Assembly: GCA_024196135.1 (NCBI GenBank)
Contig: JAMQCK010000820.1
Span: forward strand, 1-15,311
Reading direction: 5' to 3'
DNA: 15,311 bases
Origin: Pleurotus ostreatus/Saccharomyces cerevisiae fusant
Lineage: Eukaryota > Opisthokonta
Made by a program: the position numbers and the translations under genes. The notes beneath the pieces are model-generated. The model was given only the letters and a program-made list of their open reading frames with translations, was not told the origin of the DNA and made no database searches. Below are positions 1 to 8,663 of this stretch, one piece after another; position 1 is the first letter of the stretch, and the number at the start of each line of letters is the position of its first letter.

Positions 1-253
1 GCGCAAGACTAAGGTAACGTTAGTGTACAGTAAGTACAGATAAAGTAGAGCTCACCCTCAGTCTTCCTGCTATGGGAATAGCGACTGAGGGAAGAGAAAA
101 GAGTGTGTATGTACAGTATAGTACGGGAACGACCGTGGGAACATACTTCCCAAGTAAGCACCTTCCTAATTGGTGAATCAACCATGATTTACCAATAAGG
201 CAACTCCTTCACGCGGTGGAGGCAGACTCGCCCCCTAACCACCACTTCTGACA
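1..253 (-). repeat. Ty1/copia LTR fragment, family 1, inverted
   Basis: Read on the minus strand, this begins TGTCAGAAGTGG at 253 and matches the LTR that follows the copia RNase H at 4497 over several blocks: the start, a GAGTCTGCCTCC block, and a CCTCAGTCGCTAT...AGCAGGAAGACTGAGG block (plus-strand 66-98). The far end lies beyond the window. The bases just outside 253 are not a purine tract, so this is a 5' LTR or a solo LTR rather than a 3' LTR. It lies immediately beside a decayed gene. Confidence 0.6.
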
Positions 254-266
254 GCACCATGCTTGA

Positions 267-853
267 CAATCCAACCCAGTCCAACCCGTCCACGGTCACT
301 ATACCCCCACATCTGTTCAGGAGGAGGGCTCAAGACTGGTTGCTGAGTTTGTCCCAGATGAGGCCGACTTGGAGGGAGTCGAGGCATGCAAGGTGCCAAT
401 CAACATGGCCGCCCCCACCAACCTGCATCAGCCCTACCCTACTCGGGACCGCGCCGCCCAAGATGACTAGAATTCTCAAGAGAGGACGAAGGCCTATCAG
501 CGTGTCATTGTTCCCTCAGTGGATGACGTTGTCGCCCATGTATGTGTTGTTCTTGTACTAAGTTCCTTCGCTGACTCAACCTTTGGATGAATGATAACTT
601 CAAAGATGGTGTTTGCAAGCCTGATGCTCCATATGTTGAGGTTGAACGGGCAGCCTTTGACAAGTGAGTAAGTACAATGAATAGGCCGACTCTCCTCTTA
701 CTCAGTCTTTTCACAGTGCAGAGGTGCTCCTCAAGAGTATTGATGACTTGTTAGTGGCGATGTTGGTCGGCAACATGCCTGATGACATACAGTCATCAAT
801 ACGGGACAACCTTAAGGCCGCCCTTGCCATTGTTGGTTGCCGGCCCGGACATC
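267..853 (+). pseudogene. Decayed spliced gene fragment, unknown function
   Basis: One frame reads ...EGSRLVAEFVPDEADLEGVE... from after a TGA at 264-266 to an in-frame TAG at about 462. It resumes in the same frame as ERTKAYQRVIVPSVDD up to a GTATGT donor at 540. The matching acceptor (about 589, after a good CTGAC branch site) reads GGATGA instead of ending in AG, so this intron looks broken. Coding resumes as DNFKDGVCKPDAPYVEVERA, is split by a clean 53-bp intron (664-716, GTGAGT...TCACAG), and continues as AEVLLKSIDDLLVAMLV and NMPDDIQSSIRDNLKAALA to the solo LTR at 854. The amphipathic, charged composition suggests a real former protein, but I recognise no family. The stop, the damaged acceptor and the LTR insertion indicate a pseudogene. 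Confidence 0.45.
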
Positions 854-1161
854 TGTCCGAGGTAGAATCGAGCCAGTAATCACACTAGAGCGACAGCAAA
901 CGAGTCAGGATCATATTCAGCTGCACAGAACGCATAACTACGCACCTAGAGCGACAGCAAACAAATCAGGAAGAGAAAAGACTCGAATGTGCCGCTCTAG
1001 GCAGGAGCGGCCGGAAAATGCCGGGAAATCACGTGGCGCTCGGCAGTAAGGCACGAGCGCACAAGTAGGACTGTAAGTAAGCGTACAGTACTGGAAAAAG
1101 TCCATAAAAATCGTAGAAAATACCACAGGCGCTAGAGAGCGCGTAGACACCAAGTCCAACA
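854..1161 (-). repeat. Solo Ty1/copia LTR, family 2 (308 bp)
   Basis: On the minus strand it runs from TGTTGGACTTGG (1161) to CCTCGGACA (854), the TG...CA ends typical of an LTR. It aligns along its length with the LTR at 14445-14753. Flanks are ACATC (849-853) and CCATC (1162-1166), a 5-bp target duplication with one mismatch, and no internal copia sequence is attached, so it is a solo LTR left by LTR-LTR recombination. Inside are two copies of a CTAGAGCGACAGCAAAC motif (885 and 947 regions), possibly promoter or enhancer repeats. Confidence 0.8.
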
Positions 1162-1169
1162 CCATCTAG

Positions 1170-1640
1170 ACAATTCTGGTCACATACATGTCCCGACAAT
1201 GCTGAACATGTTGATCCCGACAATTCTGGTGTCAGTATATTCTAAGCATCCCCGACAAATCTGACGTACCTATTCAGATAATCTGGAGTCCCGATAACTC
1301 GGGTACCAGACATGTCTGGTCTACAACCCGCCAGACAAGTTGGCTCATCTGAAATACTGATTAGTCTGGCGCCCGAGATGTCGGGAACTAGTCTCACCAT
1401 TTGTAAAATCTGGAATGTTAGGTTGTTTGCACCCAATAATTCTGTTTTGTAAGTCACCAGATAACTCTGGCCTGTCAATACAGACAAGTCGGCACCCCAA
1501 TGATGCTAGGTAGTGCTGATGTCTGGATTTCAGACTTATATGCGAAGTCCTGGGATATTTAGATGCAATCCAGAGATGTCTGGCCCTCTGATATATATGT
1601 CAGAGGGCCAGACATCTCTGGATTGCAAAGCACTGGGGCA
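1170..1640. repeat. Left array of 14-bp quasi-palindromes in element A
   Basis: Many degenerate copies of CCAGA-N4-TCTGG and its variant CCCGA-N4-TCGGG. Perfect outer pairs include CCAGACATGTCTGG (1306-1319), CCCGATAACTCGGG (1290-1303) and CCCGAGATGTCGGG (1372-1385). Half-sites such as CCAGA, TCTGG and CCCGACA fill the rest. Spacing is irregular. Subterminal repeats of transposons are commonly transposase binding sites; that role here is inference. Confidence 0.75.
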
Positions 1641-1880
1641 GTACTGACTAAATCAGCATGAAAGTATATGATTGGATATATAAGTACAGGTAAAATGTAA
1701 ACTATCAAGGGGCAAGAGAAGGATGTCATTTTATGCCCCCCCCAGTAGCTCCCTATCTGCCAGGCAGTGACTGACAGGGGTGCCGGGGTGGGGAAGGTGA
1801 AGGAGGTGCCCGCTTGGGTGTGCTATATGCGAGATCTGTAAAAGTTGGTGATGCCAACACCCAGCATATGGCGAGGGCAT
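1562..1880. repeat. Left inverted arm of element A
   Basis: This stretch, reverse-complemented, aligns with 3225-3510 with scattered substitutions and small gaps. It includes a degenerate version of the hairpin, the AATCATATACTTT block, the CTGCCTGGCAG...AGGGAGCTAC block and the GCATATG block near 1865. Confidence 0.65.
1565..1626. repeat. Perfect 27-bp inverted repeat, 8-bp AT loop
   Basis: Arms 1565-1591 and 1600-1626 are exact reverse complements, with loop TATATATG (1592-1599). Each arm contains the array motif CCAGAGATGTCTGG. A degenerate counterpart lies at about 3450-3505 in the other arm of element A. Confidence 0.9.
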
Positions 1881-3224
1881 CCTGATATGGCGAGTAATAG
1901 AGGAGTAGGTGTACTCACCTTAGCTGAGGGAATGGAGTAGGAGGGGAGTGGCTTTGAGTGGGTGACATCTGCAAAACTATCGGTGCAGAAGCGCTATGGG
2001 CAAGTGAGAGGACTTACCGGGGTAGGTGACTAGGTAACGAAGGTCCGCGTGTGCGCGCGCGCGACGGTCAGAGTACGCGCCGTGGTGACCTATGATTAGA
2101 ATGGGTTAGTAATGATGCACGGAAAGGTACGGGCAACACACCAAACTCGAGGCGAACGCGAGCGCGCGATTGCCGACTATGCTGACAAGCGCGCTAAGCA
2201 CGTCAAATGCAACGTCCTTCTGCGTAGGCGGATAGCGCGCTCGTGCGCGCTATGCGCGTCGGCCGGTGCTGCTAAGCACGTCAGGTGGGGCGGGGCGCCC
2301 CGCTGGTTGTCTTCTTTGCAAGTGGTGCGCGCTGGTCATAGCGCGATGACGCATTATTGTTGCACGCGTGACGAAAGGGGACGACGGCGGCGGCGGATGC
2401 GGCAGGAGCGAGTGGAGATAGCGGTGGCGGCGACAACGTTGGCAAGAGCAAGCAAGGAGAACGAGAGAAGTGGAAAAGGCAACGTGTCGGCGCCTCGGAA
2501 CACGGTCCGATCAGGCCAACCACGTGGCCGGCCCGTTCCGCCCCGACTGTGCACAATTTTTTGCAAAGTTTCTTCCTGCTCTCGCCCTCCTCCGCCGTCG
2601 CCTCTGCCTCCCCCCATCGTCTCTCTCTCGCCTCCCCTCGCCGCCACCTCTCCTTCCTCGCTGCCTGCACGCCTTTGCCGTCGCCTCTGCTGCCGCTTTT
2701 GCCGCCGCCTTTGTCACGTGCAAGACAATGACACGTCCTCGCGCGTCGACCGGCACACCCTGCACGCAAAGGACACGACCACCTTACAGCAGCGGGGCAC
2801 CCCGACGTGCCTATCGCCCCTAGTGGCACCAGCCAACGCGCATATGCGCGTGAGCGCGTACGCTCTCCGCCTCCGGAAAAGGACTTCGCGTCCGACAATG
2901 TGCTCGGCACGTTCGACTGTGTAGCCGATGATTGCACATCCACGGACGCCTCGCCCTCGGTGCGTCATCCGCACATTTCCGCGCGTCCTCACTAACCATT
3001 TTTTATCTTAGCTACTGTAGCGCGCGCCCTGGCCGTTGCGCGAGCGCATGCCCGTGCCCTCATTACCCGGCCACCTACTTCGGTACGTCCTGTCCTGTCC
3101 GTCTGCGCCCCTGTACTAATTCACATGCAGATATTGCCCACCATCCAGTTGCTCCCTCCTCTCCTTTACCCCTTTGACTTATGTGAGTCTGTATATCCTT
3201 TCCCTATGACACTGGTATCCCCTC
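1881..3224. other. GC-rich core of element A, no convincing gene
   Basis: This 1.3-kb core holds long open frames on both strands (for example 2112-2924 + and 2281-2943 -), but all are dominated by Arg, Ala, Pro and Ser and overlap each other, as expected from GC-rich sequence with few stops. No protein motif is seen. The strand is skewed: 2575-2715 is a pyrimidine-rich tract with repeated GCCGTCGCCTCTGC-like units. A GCTAAGCACGTCA block occurs twice (about 2192 and 2271), and CACGTG sites occur near 2522 and 2716. It may be captured host promoter or exon sequence. Confidence 0.4.
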
Positions 3225-3510
3225 ACCATATGCTGGGTGAGGGTATTACCGTTTTTTACTAAATTCTATATGTATAATTCACCCCGGTATCCCCCATCAG
3301 TCACCGCTGCCTGGCAGACAGGGAGCTACCGGGGCGGCATCAGGTAACGCCCTTCCCCTGCCCCTCGTACAATTACATTCTACTTGTGCTTATGTACCTA
3401 ATCATATACTTTTGTGGTGATTTAATTGGTACTGCCCTGGTGCTTTGCGAGCTCAGAGATATCTGGTCCTTGTAATATGTATTTTGGACCAGGTATGTCT
3501 GGCACCTGAG
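3225..3510. repeat. Right inverted arm of element A
   Basis: This is the reverse-complement partner of 1562-1880 (see element A). It contains the ATATGCTGGGTG block at about 3227, CTGCCTGGCAG at about 3308, AATCATATACTTT at about 3401 and the degenerate hairpin at about 3450-3505. Confidence 0.65.
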
Positions 3511-3838
3511 ATGTCGGGTATCCAAATTATCTGAGTCGGTGCATCACACATATCGGGATAGATTTGTAATGCCAGATAAACCTGGACGGAGTCTGAAAAG
3601 TCTGGCAGGTGAAGGAAACTCCAGACAACTCTGGTAACAGACTTGTCTGGTAGGGTAGATATAGAGTCAGAATTGTCTGGTATGCTACATATGGAGCCAG
3701 AATAATCTGTAGAGTACCTAACAGATTAATCTGGCAATGATCAGACATGTCTGCCAGATAATTGCGCCAGATTTTGTGAAAATAACACACCAGACAATGT
3801 AACAAAACTTACACCTAAGCCAACATTTCCTGGGTGCC
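3455..3838. repeat. Right quasi-palindrome array and terminus of element A
   Basis: The same 14-bp quasi-palindromes as the left array occur here, for example CCAGACAACTCTGG at 3621-3634, with many half-sites CCAGA and TCTGG. The outermost ~95 bp (3745-3838), ending in CCAACATTTCCTGGGTG, are shared in inverted orientation with 6126-6220. Farther in, the two arrays differ in unit order, so only the terminus is conserved between elements. Confidence 0.7.
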
Positions 3839-4514
3839 CAAGAAGATGATGGGCACTCGACCGGACACCGCATATGTGGTTGGGGTTCTTGGTCGTTACA
3901 GCGCCGCCCCAAAGACTTGCCACTGGGAACTGGCAAAGCGCATCCTCCGGTATCTTAAGAAGACGCGTGACTGGTGCCTTGTCTACGACGGTGCCAACAC
4001 GGGCATGGAACTCGACTTCCACGGCTACACCGACCCTGATTGGGGCGGGTGCAACAACACGTCTAAGTCCACCTCTGGCTTTGTGTTCATCTCAAGCCGA
4101 GGCGCCATTGGTTGGTCCAGCAAGCAGCAGTCCATGGTCTCCCTCTCCTCAACGGAGTCTGAGTACATTGGTCTTGCTAATGCTGGTCAGCATTTGGCAT
4201 GGCTCCGCTCATTCTTTGAGGAGCTTGGACGCCCGCAGGCTGGTGCCACCAAGCTTTGGTGTGACAACCGCGCGGCAATCATCCTCAGCCAGGACACTCA
4301 GTTCCGCACCCGGACCAAGCACATCCAGCGGAAGTATCACTTTGCCCGCGATGGGCTGGTTGCTACCGGCGAGTGCGTCGTCCTCTGGTACCCCACGGAC
4401 GAGATGGTTGCGGACATCTTCACCAAGGCACTACCTCACGAGAAGCATCTCAAGTTTTGCCAAGGTATAGGATTACGGCCAGACTCCAGTGGGAGTGTCA
4501 GAAGTGATCATTAG
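3839..4514 (+). pseudogene. Ty1/copia pol 3' fragment: reverse transcriptase tail and RNase H
   Basis: This is the C-terminal end of a copia polyprotein. It starts in mid-domain with MMGTRPDTAYVVG and the HWELAKRILRYLK block, the conserved stretch just after the reverse transcriptase core. RNase H follows: YTDPDW (first acidic residue), SSTESEYI (Glu), LWCDN (Asp), then RTKHI...YHFAR and the closing VADIFTKALP. The frame is open from 3834 to the TAG at 4512-4514, but gag, protease, integrase and the RT catalytic core are missing, cut off at the element A border. The stop falls inside the adjoining LTR, as is common in copia elements, and a GTGGGAG purine stretch sits just before that LTR. RNase H would degrade the RNA strand during reverse transcription in virus-like particles. 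The fragment cannot function alone. Confidence 0.9.
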
Positions 4515-4660
4515 GGTGAGTCTGCCTCCAAGCAGGTCACCTGACTTTTCCCCACACTTTGCCCAGGTGGGCCCATACATACGCATGTACCTACCTTTCC
4601 TTTCCCTCAGTCGCTATCTCACTAGCAGGAAGACTGAGGTCTTGCGTGTCCTGCGCTTCT
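4497..4660 (+). repeat. 3' LTR of the copia fragment, family 1 (right end uncertain)
   Basis: It starts TGTCAGAAGTGATC directly after a short purine tract and the end of RNase H. It matches the inverted LTR at 1-253 in the GAGTCTGCCTCC, CCCTCAGTCGCTAT and AGCAGGAAGACTGAGG blocks and, after a deletion relative to that copy, in the GTCTTGCG block. The right boundary cannot be fixed because the other copy leaves the window. The shared sequence runs to at least about 4657. Confidence 0.65.
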
Positions 4661-5231
4661 TTAGCTCGTGAAAGGGTCCATCTCACCGCCTTTTGTAGGT
4701 GGGCTGACTTCAACAACATCATCACTGTTGCTGTCCTCGCCATCCTCAACTTCAAGTATGACATTAGGGTCTTTAGGTGAGCGGGAACAAGGTGTGTCAT
4801 GGGGGAACTCCTCGATGATGACTGACAACCATTTTCAGGTCATACTCTTTAGGGCCGTCTTGTGGACATACTGTTGTTGTAGTTGTCCGTCGCCACAAGT
4901 CCAGCAGAATAAGATGTATTCCAGTTGTCCTGTATGGTGGTACGAGGACAAACAGATAAGGTAAAATCTACAAAAATGCGGTATATAAAGCGCTGATCAC
5001 GTGCACGTGCAGCGATCGCCGAAAACCCGAATTCCACACAGACCTTTTGCATGAGGGGGCTGGGAGCTTGTGGCTCCTGCTGGCTTTGCCACTGCTGGTG
5101 AGTTTTTTTTTCAATGCTTTTCTGACTTGGCTTTCTTGAAGGGTTGTTGGGTTGTTGGATTCATCATTGGTCTTGAGATGTCGCTTCAAGACATTCACAG
5201 GTTTGATGGTTTGCTTGGGGTGCTCGGCCAT
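4661..5231 (-). CDS. Small three-exon hypothetical protein (139 aa)
   Basis: I do not recognise this family. Exons 5044-5231, 4846-4967 and 4661-4770 join through introns of 76 bp (4968-5043, GTCTGT...TTGTAG) and 75 bp (4771-4845, GTATGA...TAAAG). Phases 2 and 1 fit, giving an uninterrupted frame from ATG (5231) to TAA (4661-4663). The product begins MAEHPKQTIKPVNVLKRHLK, is Lys-rich over the first 60 residues, has a short CWTCGDGQ segment with a CxxC pair in the middle, and ends in an acidic tail (EVEDGEDSNSDD). The basic N-terminus and acidic C-terminus resemble small nuclear or transposon-derived proteins, but no function can be assigned. The last codons abut or enter the copia LTR, so the 3' end may have been supplied by the insertion. 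A TATATAAA motif lies in the first intron region (4982-4989). Confidence 0.45.
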
Positions 5232-5524
5232 ACTGTCATGTGACCCTTACCTGACCATCTAGCCATATTTGAGCTGTACTAGCTTCGAAATGTCACTTCA
5301 AATGTATACTCAAGGGTCTTTACTACACGTGTGTGAGCTGACAAATATTTTGGCACTGTGAGTCAGGCAGTACAAATATTTTGCGAAGGAGGTGGCGAAT
5401 TGATGGCCATTTGGGAACCTGTCCGGATCATGGGAAAATATCCCCAAATTCAGCGGAAATTCCGAATATATTCCATCCACACGCCTTCACCATGATCTAC
5501 GCGACAATGCCCACGATTCATACC
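5232..5524. other. Intergenic stretch, no gene seen
   Basis: AT-richer sequence between the small minus-strand gene and the chromodomain remnant. The 12-mer ACAAATATTTTG occurs twice, about 30 bp apart (about 5340 and 5371). No convincing coding frame or element end was found. Confidence 0.5.
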
Positions 5525-6125
5525 CTATTGCCCGACGACGACCTTCTTAGGAAGCTCGCTCACCTTTCCAACCCCACACTTCACCAGATAATTGTCCAAC
5601 CCCTCACAGTTCCGCATGTTTGCCAGTCCCTCCCAAGTGAGATCACCATCCCCCCACTCCACGCAAAACTCGTAGCGCCGGCCCTTGAAGCAATGGTCAA
5701 GGATACCCAGAACGAGAACCTCCTGCGCCTGCTCATCTTCCGAATCCTCATCCTTTTCCAGCTCAACAACCTCCTATTCGTCAGCATCCTCAACTGCAGT
5801 GCCATGATCATCGTGCGCGACTGATCAGTCATCCTCGCTCTGAAGGTGGACGTCAATGGGTGCATAAACGGTCTGTGGAAAAAATACAATCTCGGAGTCC
5901 GACTCTGTGGAGAGAGGGTCGTGGCTAGCGATGCCCGATGTGACAGCCACAGGGACGGGGGCACGAGAGCGGGCGCGGGGACGAGGGTGGGCACGGGGAC
6001 GAGGGTGAGGAGGACCAGGTGGAGCCAGTGGTGCATCGTCATCCTGGCGGTGGTCAGCAAGGTACGTGGTGGACAGACAAGGATTGCACCGAATCTGACT
6101 CGGACGCAGTCACAGCCTCCCTCCT
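5525..6125 (-). pseudogene. Chromodomain protein remnant
   Basis: The clearest block is an 82-codon open frame from 5773 down to the TAG at 5525-5527. It has an acidic lead (ELEKDEDSEDEQAQE), then VLVLGILDHCFKGRRYEFCVEW, GDGDLTWEGLANMRN and CEGLDNYL. This follows the chromodomain plan: a beta strand, a Tyr-x-Val-x-Trp strand, a T-W-E motif and a C-terminal helix. Chromodomains bind methylated histone tails and occur in host chromatin factors and in retroelement integrases. Upstream, the same frame carries TAG (5774-5776) and TGA (5825-5827), then reads a Pro/Arg-rich stretch and STESDSEIVFF. The stops could be bridged by introns I could not place, but decay is simpler. The sequence ends abruptly at the element B terminus (6126), so the gene was probably disrupted by that insertion. 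No integrase or reverse transcriptase is adjacent. Confidence 0.5.
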
Positions 6126-6530
6126 TGAGCACCCAGGAAATGTTGGCTTAGGTGTAAGTTTTGGTACATTGTCTGGGGTGTTATCTCCACAAAATCTGGC
6201 GCAATTATCTGGCAGATATCTCTGACATCCCAGATATCTCTGACATCCCAGATGCATTCCAGACATATCGGCACGCCAGACATATCGGCATACCAGACAT
6301 CGGTACACCAGAGGTTTTGGGATGCCAGATTTATCGGACAGCCAGACAAGTCGGGGCGACAGACAAGTCGGGGTGACAGATTTATCGGTTGTCACATCTC
6401 AGACATGTCTGTTCTAGGATTATCTGGTATCTGTGACCTGATAACTCTGGTTCACGACGACCAGATAAGTCTGGTTATTATGACCAGATTTTTCGGGAAT
6501 TTAGCGTCCAGATTTGTCTGTAGTAATATA
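6126..6530. repeat. Terminal repeat and quasi-palindrome array of element B
   Basis: The first ~95 bp match 3745-3838 inverted. After that, units of the CCAGA-N4-TCTGG type recur: CAGACATGTCTG (6400-6411), CCAGATAAGTCTGG (6461-6474), and short tandem runs (ATCTCTGACATCCCAG twice near 6218-6250; CAGACAAGTCGGGG twice near 6343-6375). The order differs from the arrays of element A. Confidence 0.75.
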
Positions 6531-6734
6531 CCAACTACAGGTGCTGTAAGCCCATACAGTGCCAATGTGTTTCTAATCAAATGAGAGGTGGTTCAGTAAG
6601 TATAGTCTGAAGCAGGGAAAGATAGGTGGTAGAGCGCATACAACCCAGCCACGATACTTCCTAATAAGTGTCATAAAATCATTAGTAGAGTGTAACGTCT
6701 AGGCTCGTGCAAAGTAGTCCATCCACATCAGTCA

Positions 6735-7215
6735 TCACATATCGTCATAGTCATCTGCATCTTCCGGATCGCCTCCCTCTTCGTAGTCTGCATCCTTTGC
6801 ATCCACCTGCGCGCCACTATCCTCAGCATCCTCCTCATCGTCAATCTCCCTGTCACCGTCCATGCAAGCATCACCTCCTGCGTGTGCATCAGCCTGACGC
6901 CACTCCATCTCCATATCCTCCCGCGTGCGCATGTTCAGGTGCTTCTGCATCATCAGGAACTCTATAAACTCCTTCTCCTTCTCCTTGTCGTAGTCAATGT
7001 CTTCCTCGTTGTCGATGATTTCCTTGGACTTTACGTGCTTCTTCAAAAGCGCGCGACCGCGACCGACCGGCCCCTTTAGATCGTTGCTTTCCAGCCTTAG
7101 CCGGCTTAGCAGTGGACGGACCCGCTGATTCGGTGTCGCTCCTCCAAGACTGCCATTTGACGCGCGTGTCGTTGCCGTTGAGCGCGTCCTCCAGCCATCT
7201 TCGTGAACCATCCTT
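6735..7215 (-). pseudogene. C-terminal acidic tail of the large minus-strand gene
   Basis: Beyond the TAG at 7216-7218 the upstream frame stays open and coding-like (GSRRWLEDALNGNDTRVKWQ, then a basic SKGAGRSRSR stretch). Near 7060, in a repetitive GGTCGGTCGCGGTCGCGCGC tract, sensible coding moves by one base to another frame. That frame reads LLKKHVKSKEIIDNEED, then KEKEKEFIEFLMMQKHL (a probable charged helix), MEMEWRQADAH and a strongly acidic end (DDEEDAEDSGAQ ... EDADDYDDM) to TGA at 6735-6737. The frame change could be an unrecognised intron or a small indel in the slip-prone tract. Basic-then-acidic composition suggests a nuclear, nucleic-acid- or histone-contacting tail; the function is unknown. 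Confidence 0.45.
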
Positions 7216-8663
7216 CTAGGTCAACAGAGTGTTGCCAGCACCGTCGGTGACCATGGGGGTATCACCCATCTCCACCAGCTCCTTCCCTTCTAGATCCTCC
7301 TGCAATATCGGCAGGAAAGCCGGGGCGCCCATAGCGCGCAAGACTTCGAAGGCCGCCTGAAGTCCAAGGTCCTTCTTCATGATCTCCTCTTCCGCTGCCA
7401 CGCGCTTTTGGCGCATGCTATCCGCAACTTCCACCCATTTCTCGGAGGCAGGCTTGGCTAGTAGAGCAGAGTCTTCGGGACTCTGCTTGATATCCGCCAG
7501 CGATGTCGGCCCAACAACGATCGCATCGTTCTCGTCAAGAGGCCGACCATCGGGTACGGGATTCGTCTGCTTCGGTGTCGCCATGGGCAGGGCGTCCATC
7601 AGGACAGGGCTCCAATTCACGAGTTCCATCTTCCACTCGTAGCAGAAGATCGCATTTTGGCGAAAGTTCATCTGACCGGGGATATCTCCAGGCTTGGACT
7701 TGCGCGAAGCAGGCTGGCCCACGAGCTTAGACATGCGCCCTACATACTTGCATAAGTAACATATCCATTTGAGTTTCAGTAGCCAACGCACCTAGATCTG
7801 CTCGCAATCCCATTCTCAGCACCCGCCATGCCCAGTCGCTGCGATTTTCCCGGCCTCCGTGAGCACGCTCGTACTTCTCTGTGCTGAAGGCGTTCGGCCC
7901 GCTGTTGTTCTTAGGTGCAGGGAGCCCTGGCAATGGATCGCCTGGCGTCCATCCGTCTCGACTCGACATCTGACAGTCGCTGGAATAGTGTCAGTATCCC
8001 GTTGCACATGTTCAGAAGTGTGCACTGTACTTCCCGTAACTTCGCTGTCATCTTGTCTGCCAACGGTCGCAGCTCACCCCCATAATCCTTCATGATGGCC
8101 TCAAAAGCTTCGCCTGCGCCAAACAGCATCGCACCCGCAGCCTGGCCCTCTCTAGCGTGAGTGTCGACAACCCAGCCAAAGACTGTCATGCCGTCGGTGA
8201 GCTCTTGCGCTGTGGCGATTCGCGTGAACTTCGAAGTAGTGTTCTTCAAACGCCGCTGTCTGACGCCAGCAGTGCCGGCCTTCGCGTTCTGATCGCGTAT
8301 CCATTCGGCAAGTTGAAGCTCCCTTGCAAAGTGCTCCGCAAGTTCGAGTTGGCTGGGTTCGTGACCTAGCTCGGCGGCGAGCTCCTTAACTCGACGATCG
8401 AAAACGCCCTCCACCTCGGCTTTGACCTCGCTTCGGCTACCTAGAAAGGATTGGTCAGAGACCATGCGTCAAGGGCAACACTTGTTGAGCTTACCCGCAG
8501 TACCTTCGCGTTCGAACGCGTACGCAGAGCAAAATTTGTTACGCACAGATTGCTCGCAAGATTGACAGTGATCAGGGTGCATCCAGCCGACAATCTTCAT
8601 GAACTCTATAGGGTCCTTGCCTGCACGATGTGCTAGTGCGTACACCTCCCGCATATAGTTCAT
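7216..8663 (-). CDS. Central/C-terminal part of the large minus-strand gene, four exons
   Basis: Unrecognised family. Four exons join cleanly: 8495-8663, 8031-8440, 7792-7969 and 7216-7739. The introns are 54 bp (8441-8494, GTAAGC...TTCTAG with TCTGAC branch), 61 bp (7970-8030, GTACAG...TGTCAG with ACTGAC branch) and 52 bp (7740-7791, GTGCGT...TGTAG). Together they give 426 codons to TAG at 7216. Near the start is a Cys/His cluster (WMHPDHCQSCEQSVRNKFC: C33, C36, C45, with H29 and H32), possibly zinc-binding. Then comes a helical charged region (FDRRVKELAAELGHEPSQL), a Gly-rich FGWVVDTHAREGQAAGAMLF segment, and a region with MNFRQNAIFCYEW. The Met at 8663 is probably not the true start, because the frame is open upstream (HEGEQLG) and a one-base frame change near 8690 separates it from the preceding segment. 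Confidence 0.55.

Larger units (their letters stand above)
1162..3838. mobile_element. Element A: foldback-like DNA transposon, probably non-autonomous
   Basis: Sequence around 1565-1880 is an inverted copy of about 3225-3510 (shared blocks include the GCCTGGCAG...AGGGAGCTAC region, the AATCATATACTTT region and ATATGCTGGGTG). Outside these arms, both sides carry arrays of 14-bp quasi-palindromes. The right end closes with CCAACATTTCCTGGGTG (to 3838), and the last ~95 bp reappear inverted at 6126-6220. The expected matching left terminus is not visible: a solo LTR and a decayed gene lie there, so the left border is uncertain and may be truncated. The right end abuts a copia pol reading frame already in mid-gene. 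No transposase was found. TIR with subterminal repeats is typical of CACTA-like and KDZ elements; the superfamily is not established here. Confidence 0.55.

Noticed and set aside
259..561. 100-aa plus-strand frame from the ATG at 259
   Set aside because: The neighbouring frame (EGSRLVAEFVPDEADLEGVE) has better coding character and joins a spliced downstream exon.
1170..1640. CRISPR-like repeat array
   Set aside because: Units are short, degenerate, irregularly spaced and palindromic, the context is eukaryotic and there are no cas genes.
2112..2943. Long overlapping open frames on both strands (270 and 220 aa)
   Set aside because: Arg/Ala/Pro/Ser-rich translations in several frames of GC-rich, pyrimidine-tract DNA, with no motif and no consistent splicing. 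Best explained by low stop frequency.
5381..5824. Plus-strand 147-aa open frame
   Set aside because: It is the antisense of the chromodomain-like frame, which has the recognisable motif.
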